Positions 17,607-25,445 of a stretch of DNA of 37,874 nt are shown here, piece by piece. The notes beneath the pieces are model-generated. The model was not told the origin of the DNA. It saw only the letters and a program-made list of their open reading frames with translations, and did not search any database. The DNA is from Candidatus Caenarcanales bacterium. Lineage in GTDB: Bacteria; Cyanobacteriota; Vampirovibrionia; LMEP-6097. The stretch is from the NCBI GenBank assembly GCA_022447685.1, contig JAKVAO010000017.1, positions 1 through 37,874 on the forward strand, in the 5' to 3' direction. Position 1 is the first letter of the stretch. Each line of letters opens with the position of its first letter. Made by a program: the position numbers and the translations under genes.

Positions 17607-18854
17607 CTATATTATTTCCAGCTCCGCCTGCAATGCTCCAGAGGCTTTCAAAGCCTGCATAATTGAAACCATGTCCTTAGCCTTGATTCCTATTTTATTA
17701 AGCTCTTTTACTAATGCTGATAATGATGTTGATTCTTCCAACTCAACATACTTTGTATAACTTTCATTAAAGTCAATTACTGAATTTGAGAAACTTTGCG
17801 TGACTATACCACCAGTTCCAGAACCATTACCAGTATTAGAATTAACTGTACCACTGTCTGTTGCAGTGTTTACATTCGCTAAAGTGTTAACAAAAGGTTG
17901 TGAAATATTATTATTAGTTCTAACGGTAATAGAAATCCCACCATGAGAAAGAGCTACAGGAGCCAGTTTCACATCTTCACCAACTACAATAGTACCTGTC
18001 CTTTCCATAATCACAACTTTAGCTTCATTTTCAGCATCGACCTTCAAGGCTCCAACATCGGCTAGAGCAACAATAGGGTTATCAGCTTCACCATTTAAAA
18101 CAATTTTCACAGTTCTACCATCAATAATTTCTGCTTGACGGTTAAGGGGAGATTTATTGATAACATCAACAATTTTTCTAGTTGTAGCGAAGTCAACCTT
18201 TTCTGTTGTAAGAATCAATCCTTGACTAGTATCAATCTGAGTCGGCAACGGGAATTCTATCATTCCTCCTTTAGGAACCCTTCCTGAGTTTGGAGAACCT
18301 TCTCTAACCAAACTTCCATTAGCTTCAATTTCATAACCTGAGCTGATAACAGGTCCTTGAGCGGCTGCATAAACTTTACCATCTGGACCTTTCAAGAGGG
18401 ATTGCAACAGCACGCCACCAGTAAGGTTCCTAGCTGTAGAAAAAGATGAAATATCGACATCGAATTTATCTCCTTCTTTGGAGTAGGGTCCGACTTTAGC
18501 AGTGATCATAACTGCAGCTACATTACCAACTGCACCTCCATTAATCTGTCTCAACGCTGCAATAGCTGCTTGTCCTGGATTTCTCATGTCAAGACTAGTA
18601 ACATCAACCTGGTTATTCACTAAAAAATCTTTTATGTTAATACCAAAATTCTCTAATAAGTTTATTTGAGCAAGATTAGTAGCGACATTATTTCTATCAC
18701 CACTATTACTTGGTAAACCTGCGACTAAACCATAGCCTGTAAGGTAATAATCCCTTAGCCCCTGGACTTTTGTAATATCTTTGATACGAACTAATATAGC
18801 TTCAGATGGAAGAGCAAAAGAAATAATAAAAAGAAGTATCAAAATGCTACGCAT
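17607..18854 (-). CDS. flgI: flagellar P-ring protein FlgI
   Basis: FlgI forms the periplasmic ring around the flagellar rod. Recognition is clear: a signal peptide (MRSILILLFIISFALPSEA), then VRIKDITKVQGLRDYYLTGYGLVAGL, NVAAVMITAKVGPYSKEGDKFDV, GGVLLQSLLKGPDGKVYAAAQGP, EFPLPT, TGTIVVGEDVKLAPVALSHGG, and the characteristic C-terminal MQALKASGALQAELEII. At 415 residues it is longer than the usual ~365, mainly because of a low-complexity Asn/Thr/Ser/Gly insert at about residues 315-350 (NTATDSGTVNSNTGNGSGTG). The ATG has an AAGG Shine-Dalgarno seven bases upstream. It heads a three-gene minus-strand operon and is divergent from the acyl-CoA-synthetase-like gene. Presence of a P ring argues for a Gram-negative-type envelope. 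Confidence 0.95.
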   Translation of the reverse strand: MRSILILLFIISFALPSEAILVRIKDITKVQGLRDYYLTGYGLVAGLPSNSGDRNNVATNLAQINLLENFGINIKDFLVNNQVDVTSLDMRNPGQAAIAALRQINGGAVGNVAAVMITAKVGPYSKEGDKFDVDISSFSTARNLTGGVLLQSLLKGPDGKVYAAAQGPVISSGYEIEANGSLVREGSPNSGRVPKGGMIEFPLPTQIDTSQGLILTTEKVDFATTRKIVDVINKSPLNRQAEIIDGRTVKIVLNGEADNPIVALADVGALKVDAENEAKVVIMERTGTIVVGEDVKLAPVALSHGGISITVRTNNNISQPFVNTLANVNTATDSGTVNSNTGNGSGTGGIVTQSFSNSVIDFNESYTKYVELEESTSLSALVKELNKIGIKAKDMVSIMQALKASGALQAELEII

Positions 18855-18937
18855 TAATTACCTTATTGACGTATTAAGTTAAAAACTAAATGGGTTATAT
18901 GTGGTATTTGGGAATATTATACTCGAGGACAAGTATA

Positions 18938-20641
18938 ATGCCTTTCAAATCGCTTATTGAACTTTTTGAGTATAATACCGCAAAGTTCAGTAAGAAAACA
19001 CTAATAAACTCAAGAATCATCAGTGCAAAGGGCGAAATTTTCGACGAAAAATTCTCATGGAATGAAGTCAGAGACTTAAGCAAAAGAGTTGCAGCAGCTC
19101 TATGTAAATTAGGTCAAGCAACAGGAAGCAAAGTCGGAATCTGGGCTGAAAATTCATCTAGGTGGGTCATAGCAGATCTTGCAATCATGTATTTAGGTGC
19201 CTCTAGTCTAAATATAGATCCAGGTGATACAGAATTAAATGCAGCAAACGCTTTAAAACAATGTGATGTAAATACTATATTTATTGGTGATACTAAATAT
19301 TTAAACAAATTGATAAAAATAATCACAGATTATCAAATCAGAGTCAGAAACATCATCTTGATGGATTTTAAAACAAGCAGTGTTAAAAATGAGTCACAAA
19401 ATATTCAAATACTCACTTGGGATCAAATCCTAGCAAATGAAACCAGAAGCACAGCATTCAACCCTCAAGCTTACCCTATAGACTCAAATTTTACTGCAAA
19501 TATACTTATGAATTCAGGGGCTGAAGGTTCAACCAAAATCATTCCACTTTCCCATAAAAATATTATTGCAAATATAGAAAGTGTCGCCAAATACCTAAAA
19601 TACAAAAAAAGTGATGTAATCTTAAGCTGTCATTCCTTATCAGATATCTTCAACAAAAATTTTGCCTTCTATTCTGCTATTTTTTCTGGTGCCTGTCTAT
19701 TTTTCCCGGTAGATTCAAAAAATTATTTTTATGAACTTGCCTATAAAAGCATTACTATAGCGAGCATTAACCCTAAAGCAATTGCTGAAATCGAGGAGAT
19801 TATGGACTATCAAATAGAAAAGGATAAGTTTACCAAATTCTTAATGAATATCCCCATAGTCAATTTATTTATAAAAAGTAATATTCGTAAACAAACAGCA
19901 AGAGACCTTAGATTAATAATCTCCAGCGGTTCTTATTTACCTGAACATTTATTTAATACCATGAAAGATTATGGTTTTAAAATATTGCAGAGCTATGGTA
20001 CAACAGAATCCTCTGGACCAGTAGCTATTAGTAAGACGAGTAGCCCCCATGGTAGTGTTGGCAAAATCATAGGCACTTTCGATTCAAGAATTACTAGTGA
20101 TGGTGAACTAGAAATCTCTGGTAATGCTATCACCTCCTCTTATATCGCCAACCCAGCACTTGAAGCTGAAGTATTCTATAAAGTAAGTGGCACAGATTGG
20201 TTCAGAACTGGTGACATAGTCAAAAATGGCGCCAATGGCGAATTAGTCTATCTAGGAAGGTTATGTGAACACGTTGAGAATAGCCAAGAAGACGAGATAT
20301 TACTCAGTAAAGTAGAGCAATACCTTAGAGATATTGATTACATCGATGATGTTTTGATTGTCGGTGAGGGGAGACCATTTGTATCAGCACTAATAACCAT
20401 CAGAGATGAAAGATTCAAAAAAAGATTCAAAAGATTAGATAGATATTCAATTAAACAACAATGTGAAAAAGACATAGAGATCATAAACAAAAGACTCAAA
20501 AATTTTGAACGTATCAGAAAATTTTCTATTCTTGATCTTCCTCTCAGAAGCAGTAAGTCAGAACTTAGCGCAAACAAGAAAGTTCGCCGTAAAGTAGTAG
20601 AAGCACGCTACCACGATGTTATCGAGTCTCTATACGATTAA
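18938..20641 (+). CDS. AMP-binding protein, long-chain acyl-CoA synthetase-like
   Basis: A 567-residue member of the ANL (adenylate-forming) superfamily. I choose ATG 18938 (MPFKSLIEL) because GAGG lies nine bases upstream and because the family begins at this point; an in-frame ATG at 18890 would add 16 unconvincing residues. Motifs: the phosphate loop, usually TSGTTGxPK, is NSGAEGSTK near residue 190; QSYGTTESSG (about 350) is the ATP-binding A5 motif; WFRTGD (about 420) is A7; SANKKVRRKVV near the C-terminus holds the A10 lysine region. FadD-like enzymes activate fatty acids with ATP and CoA. The phosphate loop departs from consensus at several positions while keeping Gly and Lys, so activity or substrate could differ. 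Its stop codon abuts that of the convergent TPR gene with no gap. Confidence 0.8.
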   Translation: MPFKSLIELFEYNTAKFSKKTLINSRIISAKGEIFDEKFSWNEVRDLSKRVAAALCKLGQATGSKVGIWAENSSRWVIADLAIMYLGASSLNIDPGDTELNAANALKQCDVNTIFIGDTKYLNKLIKIITDYQIRVRNIILMDFKTSSVKNESQNIQILTWDQILANETRSTAFNPQAYPIDSNFTANILMNSGAEGSTKIIPLSHKNIIANIESVAKYLKYKKSDVILSCHSLSDIFNKNFAFYSAIFSGACLFFPVDSKNYFYELAYKSITIASINPKAIAEIEEIMDYQIEKDKFTKFLMNIPIVNLFIKSNIRKQTARDLRLIISSGSYLPEHLFNTMKDYGFKILQSYGTTESSGPVAISKTSSPHGSVGKIIGTFDSRITSDGELEISGNAITSSYIANPALEAEVFYKVSGTDWFRTGDIVKNGANGELVYLGRLCEHVENSQEDEILLSKVEQYLRDIDYIDDVLIVGEGRPFVSALITIRDERFKKRFKRLDRYSIKQQCEKDIEIINKRLKNFERIRKFSILDLPLRSSKSELSANKKVRRKVVEARYHDVIESLYD

Positions 20642-22576
20642 TCACTTAAACTTTTTAGCCGTTTCCTTTTCTCCAACCGACACAAAAAAATCATAAGCTT
20701 TCTGCCTAGCTTGATCAGTAGAGATATTGGTTATATGGTAAATATCATTTGCTTGGAAACTTGTTGAATTATTCTCATAAGTATCCAAGGCTTCCTTCAT
20801 TTTCAAAAAGTAGGTTTTAGTTTTATCTAAGTACTCTTTTTCTTTTTTATTCTTATGTACGAAAAATTTCAAGTTCAAATCAGCGAGATAATAAAGAGTT
20901 TTCCATGAAATATCTAGAATACTTTCGGTTGAAAAATATTTATAAGAACGCTCCAAATGATCTTGAGCAATAGGATAGGTTTGTTCATTAAGCACAGATG
21001 GGTTTAAAACCAAAATCCCTATCAGAGTCTCAGTAACTGCATTTTGTAAGTTGGCGTTAACACTTTGATATATCCTCTTAGCCTTAATCAGTGAATTCAA
21101 TGAATCTTCAAACCTACCAATATTTGCAAAAAGGTCTCCCATAGCCTGATAGATATTGGCTTCACCAACTTTGTTGCCATGTTCTTTGAAAAGATCAATT
21201 GCTTTTTCAAAGTATGCAATAGCTTCAGCAAAATTCTCTTCATTAAGACTATGTTTCTTTGCATGAATATTAATAAGGCCATAAGCAAGGTCTACATACT
21301 TGTTAGCAACTTCTTCAAAGTTACTAAGTTTATGAGCAAGCTTAATAATCTCCTGCGCCTTAACTGTAATCTCTTCTAAATTACCCTCCAACAATAGTTC
21401 CTGAAATCTTATATTCTCAGCTTGAAGCAGGTGGTGATAACGCTTCAAATCTCTAAACTGATCACAGGATTGGCTAATAATGGATTTTATCTCTTCAACA
21501 TCGCCCCCAGTTTTTATCAAAATCCCTGAGAAGATTTGTCCAGCTTGTGCTTTAAAAAAAGAAGGCACCTTAGGTTCTAAGAGTTTTCTTGCAAGAACCT
21601 CTATTTCATCATATTTACCTTGAATTGAAAGTAAAGAAAGTTCCTGAATATCAACATTCAATCTATCAAAAACACTACTTTGACTATTTTTATCCTTAGC
21701 TTTTTCAAGATACAATTGAGCATCTTTTAGACTGCCATTCACTAATGACTGAGAAGCAAGAATAGAATTAATTAAAGCAAGAGCTATATTGTTTTCAACT
21801 TGGTTATATAAATTAATCGCCTTACTGTAATAATCATGCTCATTGAATTCATTCGCGTAGAATAAATAAACTTCAGCTAAACCATTTTTGTTTTTGTCCT
21901 TACCAAACAAGATCTCAGCATCTTCAGCAAATTCTCTTTGCTTAGTAAGTAAAGATTTAAGCAGGAACAATTTAGCTCTAGTAGAGTCATACTCTGCTCT
22001 TTCGGCAAGTTTAATCAAATTATCAATCTGATCTGCACTTACAAGGCTTATCAAATCTTTACTCAAATGTGATTCCTGCAATGCAATTTCAACAGATTTA
22101 GCGATAGTGAGAAGCGCGAAGTCTATTTTATTCTCATCAATCAACTCTTGAAAAGCATCTTCAATTAAGACATCTGGATCTTCATAAGCATCTATAGATT
22201 TGACATAAGCTTCTCCCCAGTAAACCTTAGATAACATACAAGAAAAGGCCTTATAGATTTTACTTGATACATCATTCTTAAACTTAGCCAAGAGTGGTCT
22301 AATATCACCATCTATGAGAAATTCAAGAAAAACCTTAAAACCACTATAGCTTTTACGATGGCGCATTAATTCATAAGCGTCATTGTATTTACCTTGTTTA
22401 AGTAAAATTTTTGCAAAGAACTCTTCGGCTTCAGCTTTCTGTGAATCATTCTCTGAAACAAGCTTCAGAGCACCACATACTTCTAATGCTTCAATAAAAT
22501 AGTCTTTATAAAAAAAATCCCAGTAATCGCTTACTAAATTATCTCGTATTTCTGACTTGATTCTTTCTCCTGACAT
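20642..22576 (-). CDS. TPR-repeat protein
   Basis: A 644-residue soluble helical protein with no signal peptide or membrane helix. Tetratricopeptide repeats are clearest around residues 435-510, with FAEAIAYFEKAIDLFKEHG followed by ANIYQAMGDLFANIGRFEDSL, where the W/L-G-Y-A-F-A-P pattern positions are filled. Further degenerate helical-hairpin units extend over much of the rest (KLLEPKVPSFFKAQAG, ALINSILASQSLVNGSL). TPR solenoids bind other proteins; the partner is unknown. The ATG at 22576 is preceded by AAGAAGAG about ten bases upstream and lies inside the end of the upstream 109-residue gene (43-bp overlap), suggesting they form one transcription unit from the promoter at 22898-22926. Confidence 0.8.
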   Translation of the reverse strand: MSGERIKSEIRDNLVSDYWDFFYKDYFIEALEVCGALKLVSENDSQKAEAEEFFAKILLKQGKYNDAYELMRHRKSYSGFKVFLEFLIDGDIRPLLAKFKNDVSSKIYKAFSCMLSKVYWGEAYVKSIDAYEDPDVLIEDAFQELIDENKIDFALLTIAKSVEIALQESHLSKDLISLVSADQIDNLIKLAERAEYDSTRAKLFLLKSLLTKQREFAEDAEILFGKDKNKNGLAEVYLFYANEFNEHDYYSKAINLYNQVENNIALALINSILASQSLVNGSLKDAQLYLEKAKDKNSQSSVFDRLNVDIQELSLLSIQGKYDEIEVLARKLLEPKVPSFFKAQAGQIFSGILIKTGGDVEEIKSIISQSCDQFRDLKRYHHLLQAENIRFQELLLEGNLEEITVKAQEIIKLAHKLSNFEEVANKYVDLAYGLINIHAKKHSLNEENFAEAIAYFEKAIDLFKEHGNKVGEANIYQAMGDLFANIGRFEDSLNSLIKAKRIYQSVNANLQNAVTETLIGILVLNPSVLNEQTYPIAQDHLERSYKYFSTESILDISWKTLYYLADLNLKFFVHKNKKEKEYLDKTKTYFLKMKEALDTYENNSTSFQANDIYHITNISTDQARQKAYDFFVSVGEKETAKKFK

Positions 22577-22863
22577 TGAGTAATCTCTTCTTTAAACCTC
22601 ATCCTAGTGGTCTCAAATCCCAATATACCACCAAGAAAGTCAGCTGAGCAATCTTTAATGTTAGAAAGCTCATACATAAGTATCTCCTCATCTATTACCG
22701 AAAACTTTTTCACTAAACTTAGCCTTCTGAAATTGCTTTTGCACAATTCAACTAAGTCATCACTTGAATTCATCAATTCATTTTCAACTTTTAACTGTTC
22801 AATATAGTTTCTATATTTCCCCAAAGAATCTACATTAGACATCATTGTTTTATGTTTTTGCAT
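22534..22863 (-). CDS. hypothetical small helical protein
   Basis: I do not recognise this 109-residue protein. It is charged, helical and without membrane segments. It is the first gene of a unit with the TPR protein, overlapping it by 43 bp, and stands directly behind a near-consensus sigma-70 promoter, which supports its being real. The start ATG at 22863 has AAGG eleven bases upstream as a possible Shine-Dalgarno. An alternative start six codons in (MMSNV) is possible. Cysteines are frequent for its size (three). Confidence 0.6.
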   Translation of the reverse strand: MQKHKTMMSNVDSLGKYRNYIEQLKVENELMNSSDDLVELCKSNFRRLSLVKKFSVIDEEILMYELSNIKDCSADFLGGILGFETTRMRFKEEITQCQEKESSQKYEII

Positions 22864-22870
22864 AGGACCG

Positions 22871-22891
22871 TTAACCTTTTCTTAACCTTTT
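22871..22891. repeat. tandem 10-bp repeat in the leader of the TPR operon
   Basis: TTAACCTTTT occurs twice, at 22871-22880 and 22882-22891, with an 11-bp period (about one helical turn). On the transcribed strand these read AAAAGGTTAA twice and fill the space between the predicted transcription start and the start codon at 22863. They could be an operator or duplicated ribosome-binding elements. Confidence 0.6.
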
Positions 22892-22897
22892 GAAATA

Positions 22898-22926
22898 ATT
22901 ATAGCACACCGATAGGATACCGTCAA
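22898..22926 (-). promoter_or_regulatory. near-consensus sigma-70 promoter for the 109-aa/TPR unit
   Basis: On the minus strand: TTGACG (22926-22921), a 17-bp spacer, then a perfect TATAAT (22903-22898). Predicted transcription starts near 22891, giving a leader of about 28 bases. It is the best promoter match in the window. Confidence 0.8.
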
Positions 22927-22993
22927 TACAATTTTAAAAAATTAAAAATATGGGAAAGTATTTTTATAGGGTTATAAATTTTCTCTGGTATCC

Positions 22994-24880
22994 ATGTCAA
23001 GTAAATCACTCCAATCCAATAAACTTATTAATGAAAAGAATCTTCTCAAGCTTTTGGATATGAGTGCTGATTTAATGAGCACTATTGACTCAAATGGTTT
23101 TTTTGTAGATTTAAATGAAATCTGGGAAAGCAAAACTGGCTATAAGTTAGAAGAGCTCAGAGATAAACCCATAATAGATTTTATTCACCCAGAAGATAAA
23201 GAAAAATCCCAAGAAGAAATCGAGAAACTTTTCACTGGGCAGCACTGTAACGTTAATTTCATAAACCGTTACCTCAAAAAATCAGGAGATATACTCTATC
23301 TTTCTTGGCGTTCCAGTTTTATTGCAGAAGAGAATATTCTCATCTGTTTAGCTACAGATGTTACTAAAGAAGAAGCTAACAGAAAAAATATACTCAGCTC
23401 TATCAATCAAGTAGAAGACGCTAAACAAGAATTACAACTAATCTTAGATCATTTACCGAATATAATTTTCTACAAAGATACTAGCAACGTCATTCTTAGA
23501 GCAAATAAAGCTACTGCTGACTCCATGAACCTTCAGCCACAGGATATGGCAAACAAACATACTCGTGAGTTTTACCCAGAGTTTGCAGGTAAATATTATA
23601 GTGATGACTTAAAAGTTATCAATAGCAAAAAAGCCAAGCTCGGTATCGAAGAAAAATATATTAACGCAAACAATCAAGAAAGATGGATTAGAACAGACAA
23701 AGTCCCAATATTAGACAAGTCAGGAGAAGTTCAGAGACTGATTGCCATTGCAACAGATATCACTGAACAAAAAATAAACGCAAGAGAACTTGAAGAAAAG
23801 AATAAAAGTATAGAACTAATTCTTAAAGGAGCAAAGCTAGGCTTCTGGGAACTAAATAACCAAACAGGTAAGCTTACAATAGATCATATCTGGCTTGAGA
23901 AGCTTGGCTACCAGAAAGGTGAGGTCGATGAACATATAGAGTCTGTGATTAAATTAATTCATCCAGAGGACAAAACTCGCATACTTGAGAAATGGGATGA
24001 GCACGTAGCTGGCTTAACAGATTCCTACGAAGCAGAGTTTAGAATGCTTCACAAAAATGGACAATGGATTTGGATTCTAGACAAAGGTATGGTTATCAGC
24101 AGAGATGAATATAATCTTCCTCTCAAATCCATTGGGATACACCAAAACATTCATTTCATCAAGGAAGCAGAGATTTCTTTAATGAAATCTAATGAGGAGC
24201 TTATTAGAAGTAATAAAGAGCTAGATGATTTCGCTCATATAGCTTCACACGACCTCAGAGAGCCACTTAGAGGGATTCACTACAATTCAAATTTCTTACT
24301 AGAAGACTATAAAGACATCATCGACGAAAGAGGCAAGGAGCGACTGGAAAGGTTAATTTATCTTACTGAAAGAATGAACAAATTAGTGGATGATTTACTT
24401 TTCTTTTCCAGACTTGGAAAGGGAGAACTCGCTAAAGATGAACACGATCTCAACACTATAATCTCAGAAGTTGCTGAATCTCTTTCTACAGAAGAAAAAA
24501 TATCCATAAGTATAGTGAACAAATTACCAGTAATGCTCTGCGATAAAATCAAAATCGATACATTATTTAGAAACCTGGTACAAAACGCAATTAAGTACAA
24601 CGACAAAGATAAAATCGAGATACAAATCGGCTCTAAAAAAGACGAAGATAACTCAGATATTTTGTATGTCAAAGATAATGGAATTGGTATAGCAGAGAAG
24701 CATTTCGAAGAAATATTCAAAATTTTCAAAAGAATTCACAAAAGAGATGCCTATGGTGGTGGCTCTGGATCTGGCTTAAGCTTCGTCAAAAAAATCATTG
24801 ATTTACATAATGGCAAGATTTGGCTAGAATCTGAACTAGGTATAGGATCAAGTTTTTATATCAAATTGTGGAATAAATAA
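22994..24880 (+). CDS. soluble triple-PAS sensor histidine kinase
   Basis: A 628-residue cytoplasmic kinase with no membrane helices. Three PAS domains: about residues 15-130 (MSADLMSTIDSNGFFVDLN), 148-268 (LDHLPNIIFYKDTSN, ending ATDITEQK) and 275-392 (LKGAKLGFWELNNQTG, with IHPEDK). A coiled linker leads to HisKA with FAHIASHDLREPLRGI, where H419 is the phospho-acceptor. The HATPase domain has NLVQNAIKYND (N box), VKDNGIGIA (G1), FKRIHKRD (F box) and GSGSGLSFVKKI (G2), so all catalytic motifs are intact. The HisKA/ATPase pair is of the bacteriophytochrome-like type often paired with Rcp1 regulators. Such a regulator follows 12 bp downstream and is the likely phosphate recipient. No chromophore-binding GAF domain is present, and the ligand of the PAS domains is not evident. 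Confidence 0.92.
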   Translation: MSSKSLQSNKLINEKNLLKLLDMSADLMSTIDSNGFFVDLNEIWESKTGYKLEELRDKPIIDFIHPEDKEKSQEEIEKLFTGQHCNVNFINRYLKKSGDILYLSWRSSFIAEENILICLATDVTKEEANRKNILSSINQVEDAKQELQLILDHLPNIIFYKDTSNVILRANKATADSMNLQPQDMANKHTREFYPEFAGKYYSDDLKVINSKKAKLGIEEKYINANNQERWIRTDKVPILDKSGEVQRLIAIATDITEQKINARELEEKNKSIELILKGAKLGFWELNNQTGKLTIDHIWLEKLGYQKGEVDEHIESVIKLIHPEDKTRILEKWDEHVAGLTDSYEAEFRMLHKNGQWIWILDKGMVISRDEYNLPLKSIGIHQNIHFIKEAEISLMKSNEELIRSNKELDDFAHIASHDLREPLRGIHYNSNFLLEDYKDIIDERGKERLERLIYLTERMNKLVDDLLFFSRLGKGELAKDEHDLNTIISEVAESLSTEEKISISIVNKLPVMLCDKIKIDTLFRNLVQNAIKYNDKDKIEIQIGSKKDEDNSDILYVKDNGIGIAEKHFEEIFKIFKRIHKRDAYGGGSGSGLSFVKKIIDLHNGKIWLESELGIGSSFYIKLWNK

Positions 24881-24892
24881 ATTAAGGTAAAT

Positions 24893-25312
24893 ATGTTTTT
24901 AAGCGTGGACTTTAACCCATTACTAGTAGTAGAAGACAGTGAAGATGACTTTGAGTTCATCGACAGAGCCTTCTCTAAATCAGAAATTCCATGCAAAATC
25001 TATCATTGTGATGAAGGTAAAGCTGCAATGGAGTTTTTGGAAGGTGAGATAGTGCCATCTATGGTGCTTTTTGACCTAAACCTTCCTGGTGTCAATGGTT
25101 ATAAAATACTCGAGTTCTTGAAGAACTCAGATAAACTCAAATCAATTCCAGTAGTCATATTCTCTTCCTCATCTAACGAAACTGATATCGAAGAATGCTA
25201 TAGACTTGGAGCTAATTGCTATATACAGAAACCAGTGGACTTTAAAAAGTTCAATGCGACTCTAGAAACAGTGAAAAGATTCTGGTATGAGATTGCAAGA
25301 TTGCCTGTCTGA
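24893..25312 (+). CDS. Rcp1-like single-domain response regulator
   Basis: A 139-residue receiver domain without an output domain. LLVVEDSEDD supplies the acidic pocket, VLFDLNLPG the phospho-acceptor Asp, VVIFSSSS the switch Ser, and YIQKPVD the conserved Lys. The extra C-terminal helix with KRFWYEIARLP is the hallmark of phytochrome-type (Rcp1) regulators. It lies 12 bp downstream of the PAS kinase with an AAGG ribosome-binding site, so it is in the same operon and is its likely partner. With no DNA-binding or enzymatic output it must act by binding another protein. Confidence 0.9.
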   Translation: MFLSVDFNPLLVVEDSEDDFEFIDRAFSKSEIPCKIYHCDEGKAAMEFLEGEIVPSMVLFDLNLPGVNGYKILEFLKNSDKLKSIPVVIFSSSSNETDIEECYRLGANCYIQKPVDFKKFNATLETVKRFWYEIARLPV

Positions 25313-25425
25313 GCATAAAGTTTAATCTTTAGTTAAAAGTATATAAATAATCTGCAAAGATTCAAGATATTTAATATTCCCTTTAGAATTAAGGGTTTTC
25401 ATTAAATAAAAATAAAAGGCGTGGG

Positions 25426-25431
25426 TATAAT
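25426..25431 (+). promoter_or_regulatory. candidate -10 box for the receiver/KaiA-like gene
   Basis: A perfect TATAAT in the sequence GTGGGTATAAT lies 14 bases before the ATG at 25446; no clear -35 box. It implies a leader of roughly eight bases and separate expression from the kinase/Rcp1 pair. The 133-bp gap also holds a weak CCCTT/AAGGG inverted repeat (25379-25395) followed by TTTT, which could end the upstream transcript. Confidence 0.4.
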
Positions 25432-25445
25432 TTTAGTAAAAGCTC

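Noticed and set aside
25379..25400. Intrinsic terminator after the Rcp1-like gene (CCCTT/AAGGG then TTTTC)
   Set aside because: A five-pair stem with an AT-only loop and short T-run is too weak to call on its own; mentioned only as a possibility.
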